Assembly (NCBI GenBank): GCA_021292105.1
Contig: CM037871.1
Span: 21,696,057-21,760,056 of the forward strand
Reading direction: 5' to 3'
DNA: 64,000 bases
From: Anadara kagoshimensis
Taxonomy: Eukaryota > Mollusca > Bivalvia > Arcoida > Arcidae
Shown: in pieces, positions 24,501 through 35,436 of the stretch
How the letters are laid out: each line of letters opens with the position of its first letter
Position numbering within the stretch: position 1 is the stretch's first letter
Position numbers and translations under genes: made by a program
Notes under the pieces: generated by a model
Databases searched by the model: none
What the model was told of the DNA's origin: nothing
What the model saw: only the letters and a program-made list of their open reading frames with translations

Positions 24501-27500
24501 GTTCTGATAACGATTTCAATCTATATTAACCCACATTTTGCTGAATGATTTATTTAGAGACAAAAAACAGCGCTATTTTGCTGTGGACACCGATATAATT
24601 TGTTCAATTACCAGTATTCTAGTGGTCTAATATTTCTAATATGTTGTTGTGATTTTTCTCAAAATTACATTTTTGTTGAGCATTTTCCCAATTTCATCCC
24701 AAGGTCCTTTTCCCAAAAAGGTCAGAAAAATCCCTGCTACCGTTATTTGTTGATCAAACATTGCAGTTAATCATATTTGTATATGCCACAGTGTTCTTAA
24801 TAACACAATACTCACAAACTGTATTTCTAAATGTTTACAAACTTCAGATAATCAAAGTTGATTAACATTTAACATTAAACCCTGTGACACATGGATTAGT
24901 AGTTTACTTATAAAATTCATAAACAAATGAAATGTTAATGAAACCAAGTGATTTCCATGTTAAACTTTACTGAATTTTCTGTTTCACTGTTTGAGCTCTC
25001 AAGTACTTGATTGGAATGAGTTTGTTGTTTATTTTTCAGCTTTTGCTTGGCTGAAACGCTACAAGGAAATGTCACTGTCATCATATAAAACAGATAGGAT
25101 AGATTTACCTAATGAAGCAAAAGATTGGTTAGAATACTTCGCCTTGATGAATACACATATAGTAAAAGATGTCAAGGTAATAGTCCACATAACCACGGTA
25201 GATTGTGAGATATAATGGGGTTGTAGTATAGAAGTCATCAATGAGATCGTTAATAGCAAAAATGAAATTTGCTATAAATCCATGTTTTTATTCATGCATA
25301 TAAAACATGTTTATATATTGAAGATGTATTTTACACATTCTGACTAAATGTTAACCTCATTATCCCTGTAAATCCTGAGATATAACAGGCTCATAATATA
25401 TACTGCAGAAGTATGTTGGTGTGGTATATGTGCAATTGCGTATTTTCAGATTGATTAATTTTTATAAGTATTATTCATAAAATAATTTAATGGACATTAA
25501 ATACAATATATGATTAAAAATTTGCTTAAAGCCTAACCTTGAATAATCGATGATCAATAAGTTTTAGTTAACCGTACTGGTTATTGTTTGATGAAATTTT
25601 TCAGTATATTTTTCTAATTACCTTGGGTCCTTTCGCAGTAGTTCAGTGCATAGTGTCAGAACATATGCCACTTTATCTGTACCTGGTGATATCTTGATAT
25701 ATGTATTAGTAAAGTTATTTTGACCTGATTATTTATTTAGTTGATGATAATTATCTGTTACAATCAGAAGAGCTAAGATATATGTAAGTGCTGGTTGTTT
25801 GTTTCAGACAAATCACTCCTATACCTGGTCAAAAAGAGAGAGCACAGAAGCTGGAGCATCATTACACAATTTAGTAGACTTTGTAAGTTTGTTTCTTTAT
25901 TATATAAATATTTTTATCTAGAACACATATTGCTGAATATTGTACGCATGGATTTTTCTGACTTTTTTGGGAAAAGGACCTTGGGATGAAATTGGGAAAA
26001 TGCTCAACAAAAATGTAATTTTGGGAAAAATCACAACAACATATTAGAAATTCTAGACCACTAAGAATACTGGTAATTGAACAAATTACATCGGTGTTCA
26101 CAGCAAAATAGCGCTGTCTCTTTTGTCTCTATATAAATCATCCAGCAAAAGGTGGGTTTATAGATTGAAATCGTTATCAGAACGAGATATCCTCTGAATA
26201 TGATGTTGATTATCTTGTGAATTTTTTTTTCTCAAAAAATTGATAAACATAGCTAATTGGGAATTTTTTTACAACAGAATTGGGGAAAAATGTATGTTTT
26301 TTGCATTGGGAATGGGTCCCTTTACCGGACCCTGTGGATTCCCAGAAAAATCCCTGGTACGGCCACGTGTACCCTGTCAGTTTAATGTGTAACCTGGGCT
26401 GCTGATCAGATATCATCAATTATTTTCTCATGAGATGATGTTGCATTGCATAAACTGTGGATACTACTGTAAACATATTTATTTTTGCAGTGTACTAACT
26501 TTTGCTTATTTTGTGGCCATTTGTTTTGTGAGAAAATAAATACCAAGCAAAAGTTATATTATGCTTATTGTGTTATTGCATATTTAAAAAAAATTTAACT
26601 TCGCCAATAGTACACACAAATTTAAATACATTTACAGTCTCAAAATGGTTTTTCAGTTGGTACACATGACTTTTTAAGCATGGTTCTGCTCATAATTATA
26701 TGATTTTGTGTGCATTCCCTGTTTTTATCTTTATCAGAAACTGATATAATTCGAGCATGTTTGAGTAGGAACAAAAATCTTAAAATCAATTAAATGATTT
26801 ATATGTATGATTTTTGCCTGACATGCATTATATATATATATATAATGTTTTTACATCAAAATGAACTTGGCTTGATTTCTTGTTACAGGGAATAAACAGA
26901 TTAAATTTCAGTAACGATTGCATAGGTGCTGTTTTAAAAGAAATACGATATCAGCTATCACAAGATAAGTAAGTGATGATATGTATAGATGGTATTCTCA
27001 TTACCTATTTTAATTATTATGAATATTCTTTTGTAACAGGAAAGAGAAAAAATGCAGGGTCGGACCGGGGTCGAACCCTGGACCTTTTGCACTATAGGCG
27101 AGTACTCTACCCAGACGGCTACACTTTCATAGTGTTGCTGCAGGAAGAAATGGTACTTAGGCGGTAGTAAGGACACTATTTACTTCTTCCCAAAGCAAAA
27201 TTTTGAGAGCATAGTCAACTCTACAAAATATAATAATCAGTTTAGTGCATCACATGACTACGAGAGTGATGATCATTACAACATCTACACATGTACTCAA
27301 CAACTTATCATTACTACACAGGTGTCAACTTTATGTTGCTGGAAATAAGTTATCAGAAATAAATTAAAAATATTACAATAATGAGTATTATTATTATTGA
27401 ACATGAAAAGTAACTAAAACATTTGTAACAAGTTGACCCTAATGTCACAAATTCATAATTTGTTATGCTTAAGTGCCACCTATACATATCAAAGGGGAAA

Positions 27501-30500
27501 GAACTGTTGCAAGCAAATATCATACTATCCATGTGCAACAGGCTTTATTGTATATAAGAAAAATCAAAGTTTTATCATGTGATGTACTAAAAAAAAATAT
27601 AGAGATCAATATTGACTACATATACTGTGTATTACCTCTGAAACAGCATGCTCCAGTTTAACAATCATTTCTTGACTAAGATTTTCTTTAAGTCTGACAA
27701 ATTTCAAACTTTTATAATTTTGTTAATTGTTAAGATATTGAGTTGTTTAAGATTTCATTTTAAAGATTATATCAAGCTTATTACATCTGCATTTAGTTTT
27801 GACAAAAATATTTATTCATAGCACCAAAAAGAGCTTGCAAAAATTTGCTAAATTTAAGTTAATGACTGATTGTGAAACTGGGGCTAGGTACTATAGCATA
27901 GCGAGTACTGGTACAACATTTATACCATGGAGCCTATGAAAACTGATTCTTCCTGTCTAAGCTGAATTGCATCATCTGTCATTTCTAAGTTCCATTTGAA
28001 ATGGGTTAAAAAGTTGACAAATTGGACTTTTTACAAGAGTTATCTCCCTTATCGATAGACCATTGCCATGAGAAATCAAGATGCTCAAAAACTGAGATTT
28101 TAGTAAACGTTTTACCATGTTTTGTTAGCTCACCTGACCGAAGGTCATGTGAGCTTATGGCATAGCGCAGCGTGTGTATGTGCGTGCGTGCGTGCGTGCG
28201 TGCGTCGTTAACACCTATTTTCGACTTCTCCTCTGAAACTACTGGACAGTTTTTAATGAAACTTTGTCAGAAGTATATATGGGCCGGTGCAATTCAGATT
28301 TGTTCGTGGCGTTGCCATGGCTACCATAACTAGGTCAAGGTGACCTAGGGGTGCAAAAATCTTAAAAAATCTTCTTCTCCGAAAGTACTGATTGGAGAAA
28401 AAATCTGATGTGATGTTTGGCTTTTCTAGGGTCTTAAGCCTATAGTTTGTTCATTTTGTGAAATTCGGATAAAAAATAGGTTACGCGTTTTTGCGTTTAA
28501 TTTTGAAAAAATCGTAAAATAGCTTCAAATTGTTATAACTTGACTTTTTGACCAGATAATGACATGGGGTTTTCAGTTTTGACATCTTCTTGTTAGTATC
28601 TTCAAAATGAGGTCAAGGTCAATTGTAAAGGTCGTGACCTAATTTTTTTTACCACTGATTATAATTATTATCTCGAAAACTATAAACATTTTGTATAGGC
28701 ATGTATATTAAAATGTTGTAGATATTGATACAACGATCATTTTGATGTACAGAAAAAGGTCATGGGTTCAAAGGTCAAGGTCACATGTGAAACAATACCA
28801 AAATGGTTAATTATCTCGAAAACTATAAACATTTTGTGTAGGCATGTATATGAGAATGTTGTAGGTATTGATACAACGATCATTTTGATGTATAGAAAAA
28901 GGTCATGGGTTCAAAGGCCAAGGTCACAGATGCAAAACAATACTGAAATGGTTAATTATCTCGAAAACTATAAACTTTTTGTATAGGCATGTATATTCAA
29001 ATGTTGTAGGTATTGATACAACGATCATTTTGATGTATAGAAAAAGGTCATGGGTTCAAAGATCAAGGTCACAGATGCAAAACAATACCAAAATGGTTAA
29101 TTATCTTGAAAACTATGAACTTTTTGTATAGGCTTGTATATGAGAATGTTGTAAGTATTGATACAACGATCATTTTGATGTATAGAAAAAGGTCATGGGG
29201 TCAAAGGTCAAGGTCACAGATGCGAAACAATACCGAAATGGTTAATTATCTCGAAAACTATAAACATTTTGTATAGGCATGTATATTAGAATGTTGTAGG
29301 TATTGATAATATGATCATTTTGATGTATAGAAAAAGGTCATGGGTTCAAAGGTCAAGGTCACAGTAGCAAAACAATACCAAAATGGTTAATTATCTTGAA
29401 AACTATGACCTTTTTGTATAGGCTTTTATATTAGAATGTTGTAAGTATTGATACAACGATCATTTTGATGTATAGAAAAAGGTCATGGGGTCAAAGGTCA
29501 AGGTCACAGATGCGAAACAATACTGAAATGGTTAATTATCTCGAAAACTATAAACATTTTGTATAGGCATGTATATTAGAATGTTGTAGGTATTGATACA
29601 ACGATCATTTTGATGTATAGAAAAAGGTCATGGGGTCAAAGGTCAAGGTCACAGATGTGAAACAATACCGAAATGGTTAATTATCTCGAAAACTATGAAC
29701 TTTTTGTATAGGCATGTATATTAGAATGTTGTAGGTTTCGATACAACGATCATTTTGATGTATAGAAAAAGGTCATGGGTTCAAAGGTCAATGTCACAGA
29801 TGTGGAACAATACTGAAATGGTTAATTATCTTCAAAACTATTAATTTTTTGTATAGGCATGTATACTAGAATGTTGTAGGTATTGATACAACGGTTATCA
29901 TGATGTAAAGAAAAAAGTCTTTGGTGTTTAGTATTTATGTTTTCTTTAAATCTATCAGCTAGCCATTAGTTATCAGGTGAGCGTATCAGGCCCATGGGCC
30001 TCTTGTTTTAGATATTAGGTCACAAAACACAATTGTGTGCATTTAAGTTAAAATTTTGTCATCTAAAGACTTGACAATACACCTGTAACAGTTAAACACA
30101 AATTCAGTGTCCAGTATCTGTATACATTTTGACTTTAACATTTTCTATTTAATTCAGGTTGAAGGTTTTGTTAGTGATAGATGGGGTCAATGCCTTTTGG
30201 AATGAATTTGTTGTTAAATCAAAGACTGGTAAAACTGTGGTAAGTAGATTTACTATTAAGAAAGATATTTATAATGAAAAACTTGTAGAGTAAAACCTTC
30301 TATAGCAACTACACACACACACACAACACACACACACACATATATATCCACCAAGACCAGTGTTTAAAAGTGCCTGTGTTTCATAACCCAAAATGCCCTC
30401 TTGATATAAAGTCCAACTGTCTTATTTTATTAAGTCCGTATTTCTTAGGTCCCGTGGTTAGTCTTTATGTAAAGATATCAGTGTAACAAATACCACCAAG

Positions 30501-33500
30501 AACACAACACAATGTAACTGACAGAAAAAGACAAACGTGGAAAAGTCATAATGGGACCACTGATTATAAAACTCCTAACTTCTGATGGAAACTTAAGTTA
30601 ATGTCTAGATTTTCCTTAATTTAAATCTGGCAACTTTCAAGTATAAAATATTTTCATTTCTTTTCAAGACTTTCAGAAATTTAAGATGAAGGTCAATTTA
30701 ACCTTACGATAATTGAATTGTTTTGTTAAGTTTTATTTGTTGTTCCATAAAATATTGTCAAAGTTTCCTGAAACTAAATTAAAGAAAATTATCACTATCA
30801 GTGATTAAGTTTCAAAATTAACAGTAAAATTGTATATCTCAGTCTGGTAGACTATTTTATTTTTATTTGTTCGGGGCTAAAGCAATGAGTATGAGCATCA
30901 CAAAGTGACACAGTCCATGCCGAGGAGAGTAGATGAGGATGCCCATAAATATGCACATTTAAAAAAAAAAATAATAACGACCTTGACATGTGGATATATT
31001 AAGTTGTTATGAACATGTTAATTGACTTGCAACAAAACAACAACTTGTTCAGGTGTATTGGATTCCCAAACAGTGTTAGAATTATTGTAGTTCTACTGTA
31101 CCTAATCCACTCTTCTTATTGAAATGTCTCACCATCTAGCTTCAAATCTGACTAGAGTAGAACATGGTGTAAGAAAGTGTGTCAATTTGCTTACTGAAGG
31201 TAGGTGGGTTTCTCTTTGTATTCCCTATTTCTTCTGCCGTTACCTGAACTGACTTGTTTTGTCAGTGGCTAAAATATGTTTATTCTAGTTTGATGTTAAA
31301 TGAATGTCCTCAACATTTAAGGTACAATTCCACTTGTTGAAGGTAGGTGGATTCCTCTGTCCTCTATTCCAGAACTGACTGGCATTAAAAACAACGTCCA
31401 ATCTACACATAACAAAAATAAATGTTTGCAATCTAAACACATGCATTTATTTTATAAAATGTCATATATTTTCAGTTTCCTGCTAGAAAGGTGTCGTTAA
31501 TACATCATTTCTTGAAGTTTCTTACAAGTGGATCAGTATGTATATTATATTACTTGTATTAATATTAGGGATGGGTATTATTGAAAGTTTTGTATCGCAA
31601 TATATTCTGATACACAGAATCCGTATCACGATACGTATCATAATATATTATTTCAAAGGTGCAGAAAATAAAGACCTTTAACTTTATGTTTATAACTCAT
31701 TAAATATTGTTGTTTGTACATCTTCAGACATCTTGATTTTATACCACGTTGTTATGGATGCCGTTTCTGTATCTGGATAGCTTTATATGTGACGACGTAA
31801 TGCGTTTATGCGAGACGCAATGTGTTTTAAAAGGAAGACAAAACAAATTCATGAAGTAGACAATTTGGAACTAGACTAATTAATGACACAAGGTTTTAGA
31901 GTTTATTTTAATCTACACTTTAGTCTGAACACAATAAACTTATGTTCCGTGCGTGAAATTTGTTTTTATTAGGGCTATATGAAACACTGAAAATTTCAAA
32001 CATCATCCACTTTACTCAATTTGAAAAAAATATATCGGTATAATCGGATCTGGACAGTCATATCGTAATACTTTTGTATCAGGAAATCTCATTGTGGTAT
32101 ATCTGTATACCGATAATACCGCACATCACTAATCAATATTTGTATTGATTGATGATGCATGTTTTCTGACTGACTGACATTATTGTCACTTCCACACTAA
32201 AACAGTCATACAATTGAATATAGGATACTGGTTAGGAAGAAAACATTAAGCCATAGCCATTATTACTAAAAAAAAAAGTTGTTTTTTTTTCAAGGACTGT
32301 AGCCTCATTTTAAACAAATTAACATTTTTCTAATGTCATGGTTTTATTTGGATATGACATAAATTTGTAATGTAAAATGTCTATTTCTGCTCAAAATCTT
32401 ATTTTCTCAAAGTCTGCATGCTCCGTAAGTTTTTTAATTTCACTTGGTTGAAATAAGATTTTGATCAATGACTTGACTTTGTACATTAGTACAGTTTATA
32501 ACAATATGATGCCAGCAGAAACATTGTAAGCCTTTGTAAACTGTGACTACAATCTCTGGAAAATGGGTGTTTTAGAAATGAGAAATTTTCTTGTGAATTT
32601 GAAAGACTTGAAAATAAACATTTTGCGAATGTTTTATTATGATAAATATATCTGTGCAAAAACACTGACCATCTTCCAGCAATGCTGAAATGAAAGTATA
32701 TTAATATATTGGAAATGACTATTCTCGCAAATATGAACTGATGTGGAAATTTCCCGATTAACAAATATGGTGAATAGTGTGAATCTTTTGACAGGTCCGT
32801 AGTGTAGAGCCATTATGAAACTTGTGTCAAGTTCACGTTCAGTGTTATAAAATTCTATTAGTCATATCAATTCTGACAATTATATTTCAGCAGTCAATAT
32901 GTATTTCTTAATTTCCATATTGATGCAATGATAGGTCGATATCAACGAGAAAGAAGGAGGGGGGGGGGGGGGGCAATGCATAACACTGTCTTTATTGAGA
33001 CACAGTGGTATCTGTAGCTTAAAACATATTTGCAACTACGAGTCTACGTCATAGATGCTGTTTCTCAGTTCATAGATGCTGTTTCTCAGTTCTTGTTTTT
33101 ATTCTTTTTGCAGAAGAACAGTGTTTGTTTGTGTACAGTTGATGCTAATGTAAACCCAGCCGAAGACAGATCTATATATACCCCATTAAAATTACTTGGG
33201 AAAGAAGTATGGATATTAATAATTAAGGAAATTATTATGTTAACCAAAAATGATGAGATCAAAAGACTTGTTTCAATTATTCCTGTATTGAGAAAGTGAT
33301 GAAATTTTAATTTCAAAATTTGCTAAAGGGGCTTCCTTGGAGTGAAGTACACGTTTTGTGTTTTTTGTAATATATATTTTTTCATTAAAATAAAATATTT
33401 CATAAAATACAAATAAAAAAAACTTTATGGGTAACTCATTTCGTAAAAACATGTTTAGATTTGTTTGTGCTTTGCAAGTAACCATTTGTTAAATATGTAT

Positions 33501-34397
33501 GTATATGAAGTTTATGATCAGTGTTCTCTTTATATATAATGATCTTAGTCAAGTACAAGATTTTCATAAGTGTTCATTAATACCATTTCGAAATTCAGAA
33601 AAATACAATAATTTATCTTATATCATAGGCTATTGCTATCCCAAATACTGGCTATTTCAGACGCTATGATATTAATATTGGTATTCAGTTAGATCCTTGT
33701 CCTTTTTTAGGGTTTTTTTTTTTATCAGAGAGTGATTAGTAATTTTTTTTATTCGGAAGTTAGAACCAATTTTGTATGGTTTTATATTTGTAGGGGTTTG
33801 AAGAACTGGAGCCTTTTATACCAATAGAAGTTGTTAATTATAGCGATGATGAGATTCATAGTTGTTTTGATTACTATGTAGACAGATTATGGATTCAAAA
33901 TGAAATGGGTAAAGGCAATTTATTGTCATAGTTGAAACAACCTTTTTGATGGTTAAAATCATCCATACTGCATATTTTGATGTTATAGAAGTATTTATAA
34001 AGTTTTAGTGGGTATAGAGGATTCCCCATTTATGTTTGTCTGTTTCTGTATAAACTTCTGGCACAGCCAAAACTAATAGTTTCTGAAGGAATGCAATGAA
34101 ATTTCAAATATAATACCAATTTAGGGATACAGACCCTCTTCTTTTGTCTCTTGTTTCATTCTTCTTATTAGCACTGAACAGTTGCATCCTCTAGAATGTA
34201 CCTATATTTGCACACATGTGTAACTACGTCTAACACAAATAAAAAATTTGGACTTTTCAACCATTTATCAAGTTATTATGTTCTTACAAAGCATATTTTC
34301 TTCTTTTGCAGCTAAAACAAGAGAAGGGAAAAACCAGTTAATTGCTCTTAGTAACAACAATCCAGCAGAGTTTTCAAAAGTCTGTGCATCATGTTAA
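15571..34397 (+). CDS. DAP3: DAP3 / mitochondrial ribosomal protein mS29 (MRPS29), 13 exons
   Basis: GTP-binding protein of the mitochondrial small ribosomal subunit, also known as death-associated protein 3. Exons: 15571-15613, 19809-20035, 22225-22332, 22975-23086, 23965-24057, 25040-25176, 25808-25882, 26889-26968, 30158-30239, 31476-31535, 33114-33206, 33794-33908, 34312-34397. They total 1311 nt, 436 residues plus stop (human about 398). All junction phases agree. It starts [13 protein letters not shown], a basic amphipathic mitochondrial presequence. Walker A is GEDGAGKS (exon 5); the Walker B-like strand is [12 protein letters not shown] (exon 9). Family blocks: [35 protein letters not shown] then [11 protein letters not shown], and a C-terminal [20 protein letters not shown]. 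An ATTAAA near 34631 may be the polyadenylation signal. Confidence 0.95.
16014..16397. mobile_element. hAT-like MITE with perfect TIRs and 5-bp target duplication
   Basis: The left end CAGAGCTGCCAAC and right end GTTGGCAGCTCTG are exact inverted repeats. The 384-bp element is flanked by TAATG on both sides (16009-16013 and 16398-16402). There is no transposase ORF, so it is non-autonomous. It sits in DAP3 intron 1. Confidence 0.8.
16534..16752. mobile_element. ~220-bp MITE with ~18-bp TIRs
   Basis: The left arm ATGTCAGGCTGACCAATT and right arm AATTGGTCAGCCTGATAT are near-perfect inverted repeats enclosing AT-rich sequence. It lies about 140 bp from the preceding MITE in the same intron. The target duplication is not clear. 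Confidence 0.7.
17092..17257 (+). mobile_element. Left part of a CAGTAAAACCTGT-end DNA transposon remnant
   Basis: Opens TACAGTAAAACCTGTTATA with GACCACCTGTCC soon after, a mariner/pogo-like end. The minisatellite that follows repeats a sequence containing the inverse of this end (ACAGGTTTTATTGTA), so the array seems to have grown from the element's right terminus. A decayed relative is at about 30285-30485. Confidence 0.5.
17258..19740 (+). repeat. 45-bp minisatellite, about 55 copies (DAP3 intron 1)
   Basis: The unit starts TCTATATATACAGGTTTTAT and ends CCTATGAGCGG. It is tandem for ~2.48 kb with few variants (AGTGG/AGCGG, GTATTTATA, occasional 1-3-bp deletions). Because 45 is a multiple of three, long ORFs run through it. 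They are not genes: the array lies between DAP3 exons 1 and 2 and ends about 70 bp before exon 2. Confidence 0.95.
20490..22142 (+). repeat. 25-bp polypyrimidine minisatellite, about 65 copies (DAP3 intron 2)
   Basis: The unit resembles TCCCTCTCCCCTCCTCTCCA plus ATCAG. The plus strand is almost pure C/T, broken by one short AATCAG per unit. Variants (CTCTCC/CTACAATC/CTTCAATA) form higher-order blocks of several units, seen at 21330-21740 and again at 21590-22050. Stop codons are absent by composition, giving long false ORFs. It ends about 80 bp before DAP3 exon 3. Confidence 0.95.
22350..22800. mobile_element. hAT-like repeat with GTGTGCGGTA end
   Basis: Starts GTAGTGGTGTGCGGTATTACC and contains a CCGGTATATACCGG palindrome. 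It ends in a TACCCTGGTAATTTT and GCGGTATCC region. It resembles the terminus of the element ending near 32132. No clean TIR pair is seen, so boundaries are approximate. Confidence 0.35.
23110..23710 (+). repeat. Two direct copies of an unnamed dispersed repeat
   Basis: Segments at about 23110-23335 and 23515-23710 share, in the same order, a head with a tRNA-like flavour, then TTGTTGTAGGCCT, then TCTGTGAATCTGTGGGCAAG or its variant, then GTACAAGTACTCT. Probably a SINE family; both are in DAP3 intron 4. Confidence 0.45.
23965..24057 (+). CDS. DAP3: DAP3 P-loop exon
   Basis: A 93-nt exon encoding the end of [19 protein letters not shown] and [11 protein letters not shown]. GxxGxGKS is the Walker A nucleotide-binding loop. 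The exon is bounded by ...TTATTAAG|AT and C|GTATGT, phase 1 in and phase 1 out. The intact loop argues that this locus is functional, not a processed or decayed copy. Confidence 0.93.
24329..24736 (+). mobile_element. hAT5-like MITE, copy 1
   Basis: A 408-bp element from CAGGGATTTTTCTG to CAGAAAAATCCCTG (exact inverted ends), with CTACC on both sides (24324-24328 and 24737-24741). No ORF. It lies in DAP3 intron 5. Copy 2 at 25947-26356 is the same sequence in the opposite orientation. Confidence 0.85.
25947..26356 (-). mobile_element. hAT5-like MITE, copy 2 (inverted)
   Basis: A 410-bp copy of the element at 24329-24736, reversed. The duplication GTACG is at 25942-25946 and 26357-26361. One terminus is slightly decayed (CATGGATTTTTCTG). 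It lies in DAP3 intron 7. The internal sequence is clearly homologous end to end with copy 1. Confidence 0.85.
27045..27150 (-). repeat. tRNA-like SINE head
   Basis: On the minus strand it reads GTAGCCGTCTGGGTAGAGTA (A-box-like) and CCAGGGTTCGACCCCGG (B-box-like). The arms do not form a standard tRNA cloverleaf, and it sits in DAP3 intron 8 antisense. I therefore call it a tRNA-derived repeat rather than a tRNA gene. Confidence 0.5.
28125..30008 (+). mobile_element. Rolling-circle-like (helentron-type) element A with ~145-bp tandem core
   Basis: Left end TTAGCTCACCTGACC, then a GTGC/GCGT microsatellite, a unique ~400-bp part, about eight ~145-bp repeats, and right end ATCAGGTGAGCG followed by GGCCCATGGGCCTCTTG. 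The ends contain subterminal inverted repeats and a GC-rich palindrome near the right terminus. This is typical of non-autonomous Helitron/helentron derivatives; no transposase is present. It lies in DAP3 intron 8. Copies B and C are in gene 4. Confidence 0.7.
30285..30485 (+). mobile_element. Decayed CAGTAAAACC-type MITE with CA microsatellite
   Basis: Starts GAGTAAAACCTTCTATAGCAAC, contains a CA run at about 30308-30340, and ends with a GTATTTCTTAGGTCCCGTGG segment. That segment parallels the 17.1-kb element and its 45-bp array unit. Confidence 0.4.
31567..32132. mobile_element. hAT-like non-autonomous element
   Basis: The left end ATTAGGGATGGGTATTAT is an imperfect inverse of the right end ATAATACCGCACATCACTAAT. 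The interior is AT-rich with repeated GATACG/ATCGTAATAC-like pieces and no ORF. It lies in DAP3 intron 10. Borders may be off by a few bases. Confidence 0.5.
32957..32976 (+). repeat. Poly-G tract
   Basis: An uninterrupted G run of about 17 bases in DAP3 intron 10, about 140 bp before exon 11. Confidence 0.8.
33046..33092 (+). repeat. Short tandem duplication before DAP3 exon 11
   Basis: CATAGATGCTGTTTCTCAGT occurs twice in tandem, at 33049 and 33070, just upstream of the pyrimidine tract for the acceptor at 33113. Each copy contains a TTTCTCAG that could act as an alternative acceptor. Confidence 0.7.
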
Positions 34398-35436
34398 TAA
34401 TTTATAATCATTTGACAGTGCAAGAGGTTTCTTTGATAAACATATTGTAAACTGTTATCTGCCAAATATGTGTCCTGAAGTATGAGTTAAAAGACAGTAT
34501 AAACATGAATTTGTTTGTGTGCGATACTTTAAAGAAGATCTCTAATATGACGTTGGTGTTAAATTTACTATACAAGACTGTTCAAATATAAAAAAAGGCA
34601 TGAACATTATATAATGAATTACAACCAAACATTAAAAGAAGATCCCCAATTTGTTGACAGTGTTAGTTTTACGACACATATCTGTGTTCACACATAAACC
34701 ACACGTTGTTTATAATAATAATAATAATGTAAAATTAAAGAATGTTAGACTTGGATTTTATAGTGCTATGTGATAAACAGGAATTTTTCACCATCTGATA
34801 CACAGGTTTTAAATGCAGGTTAAAAGTATGAGGAATAATTAGATCGGCATGATTTTCCAACATTTGTTTAAACCTAATTCTCGGAACTGAAAATTACCTC
34901 AAATGTCATCTCAGGAAAGTCTACTGTTTGTCTTATATGTAATACAAGGATTTAGTTGTTTAAAACATGGCTAGCTTAACCAGATGGTTTAGTAAAAATT
35001 TAAACATCACTAAAATATGATCCATTGTATTGGAATACTATTTAGATAACTTATAACTTACTAATAATAGTAAATGGATACAATGTGTTGATTATTATAC
35101 AAATTATTATTTTTACTAACCAACTGGTTAAACTAGGGCTCCCTGTTTGCAGGAAATAGGATGTCACAAAAACCTATCAACTTGGAGATCATCCTGTCCT
35201 GGGGTTTAGATAATGGTCTAGATCTTGTCTTAAGCCTAGATGATAAATATTATAATACATACTTACTAGTAGAACAAAAATGCATGGAATATGCAATCTG
35301 TGAAAATGTTGGATGACTGAATTGTATGGTTGTAATAAAAACAATATAGACAATATGTGTTTTTGAATGTTTTATACAAAATAAATGTTTACATGTAAAT
35401 CGAAATGGTTTTATCATATATAACAGTAAAAATTCC
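34398..35436. other. Convergent intergenic / 3' UTR region
   Basis: Lies between the stop codons of DAP3 (plus) and the unknown gene (minus). AT-rich, with an (AAT)n stretch near 34711-34727. No further gene is seen. Confidence 0.5.

Noticed and set aside
27045-27150. Possible tRNA gene
   Set aside because: A- and B-box-like sequences are present but a standard cloverleaf and acceptor stem are not. Similar heads recur in other repeats here.
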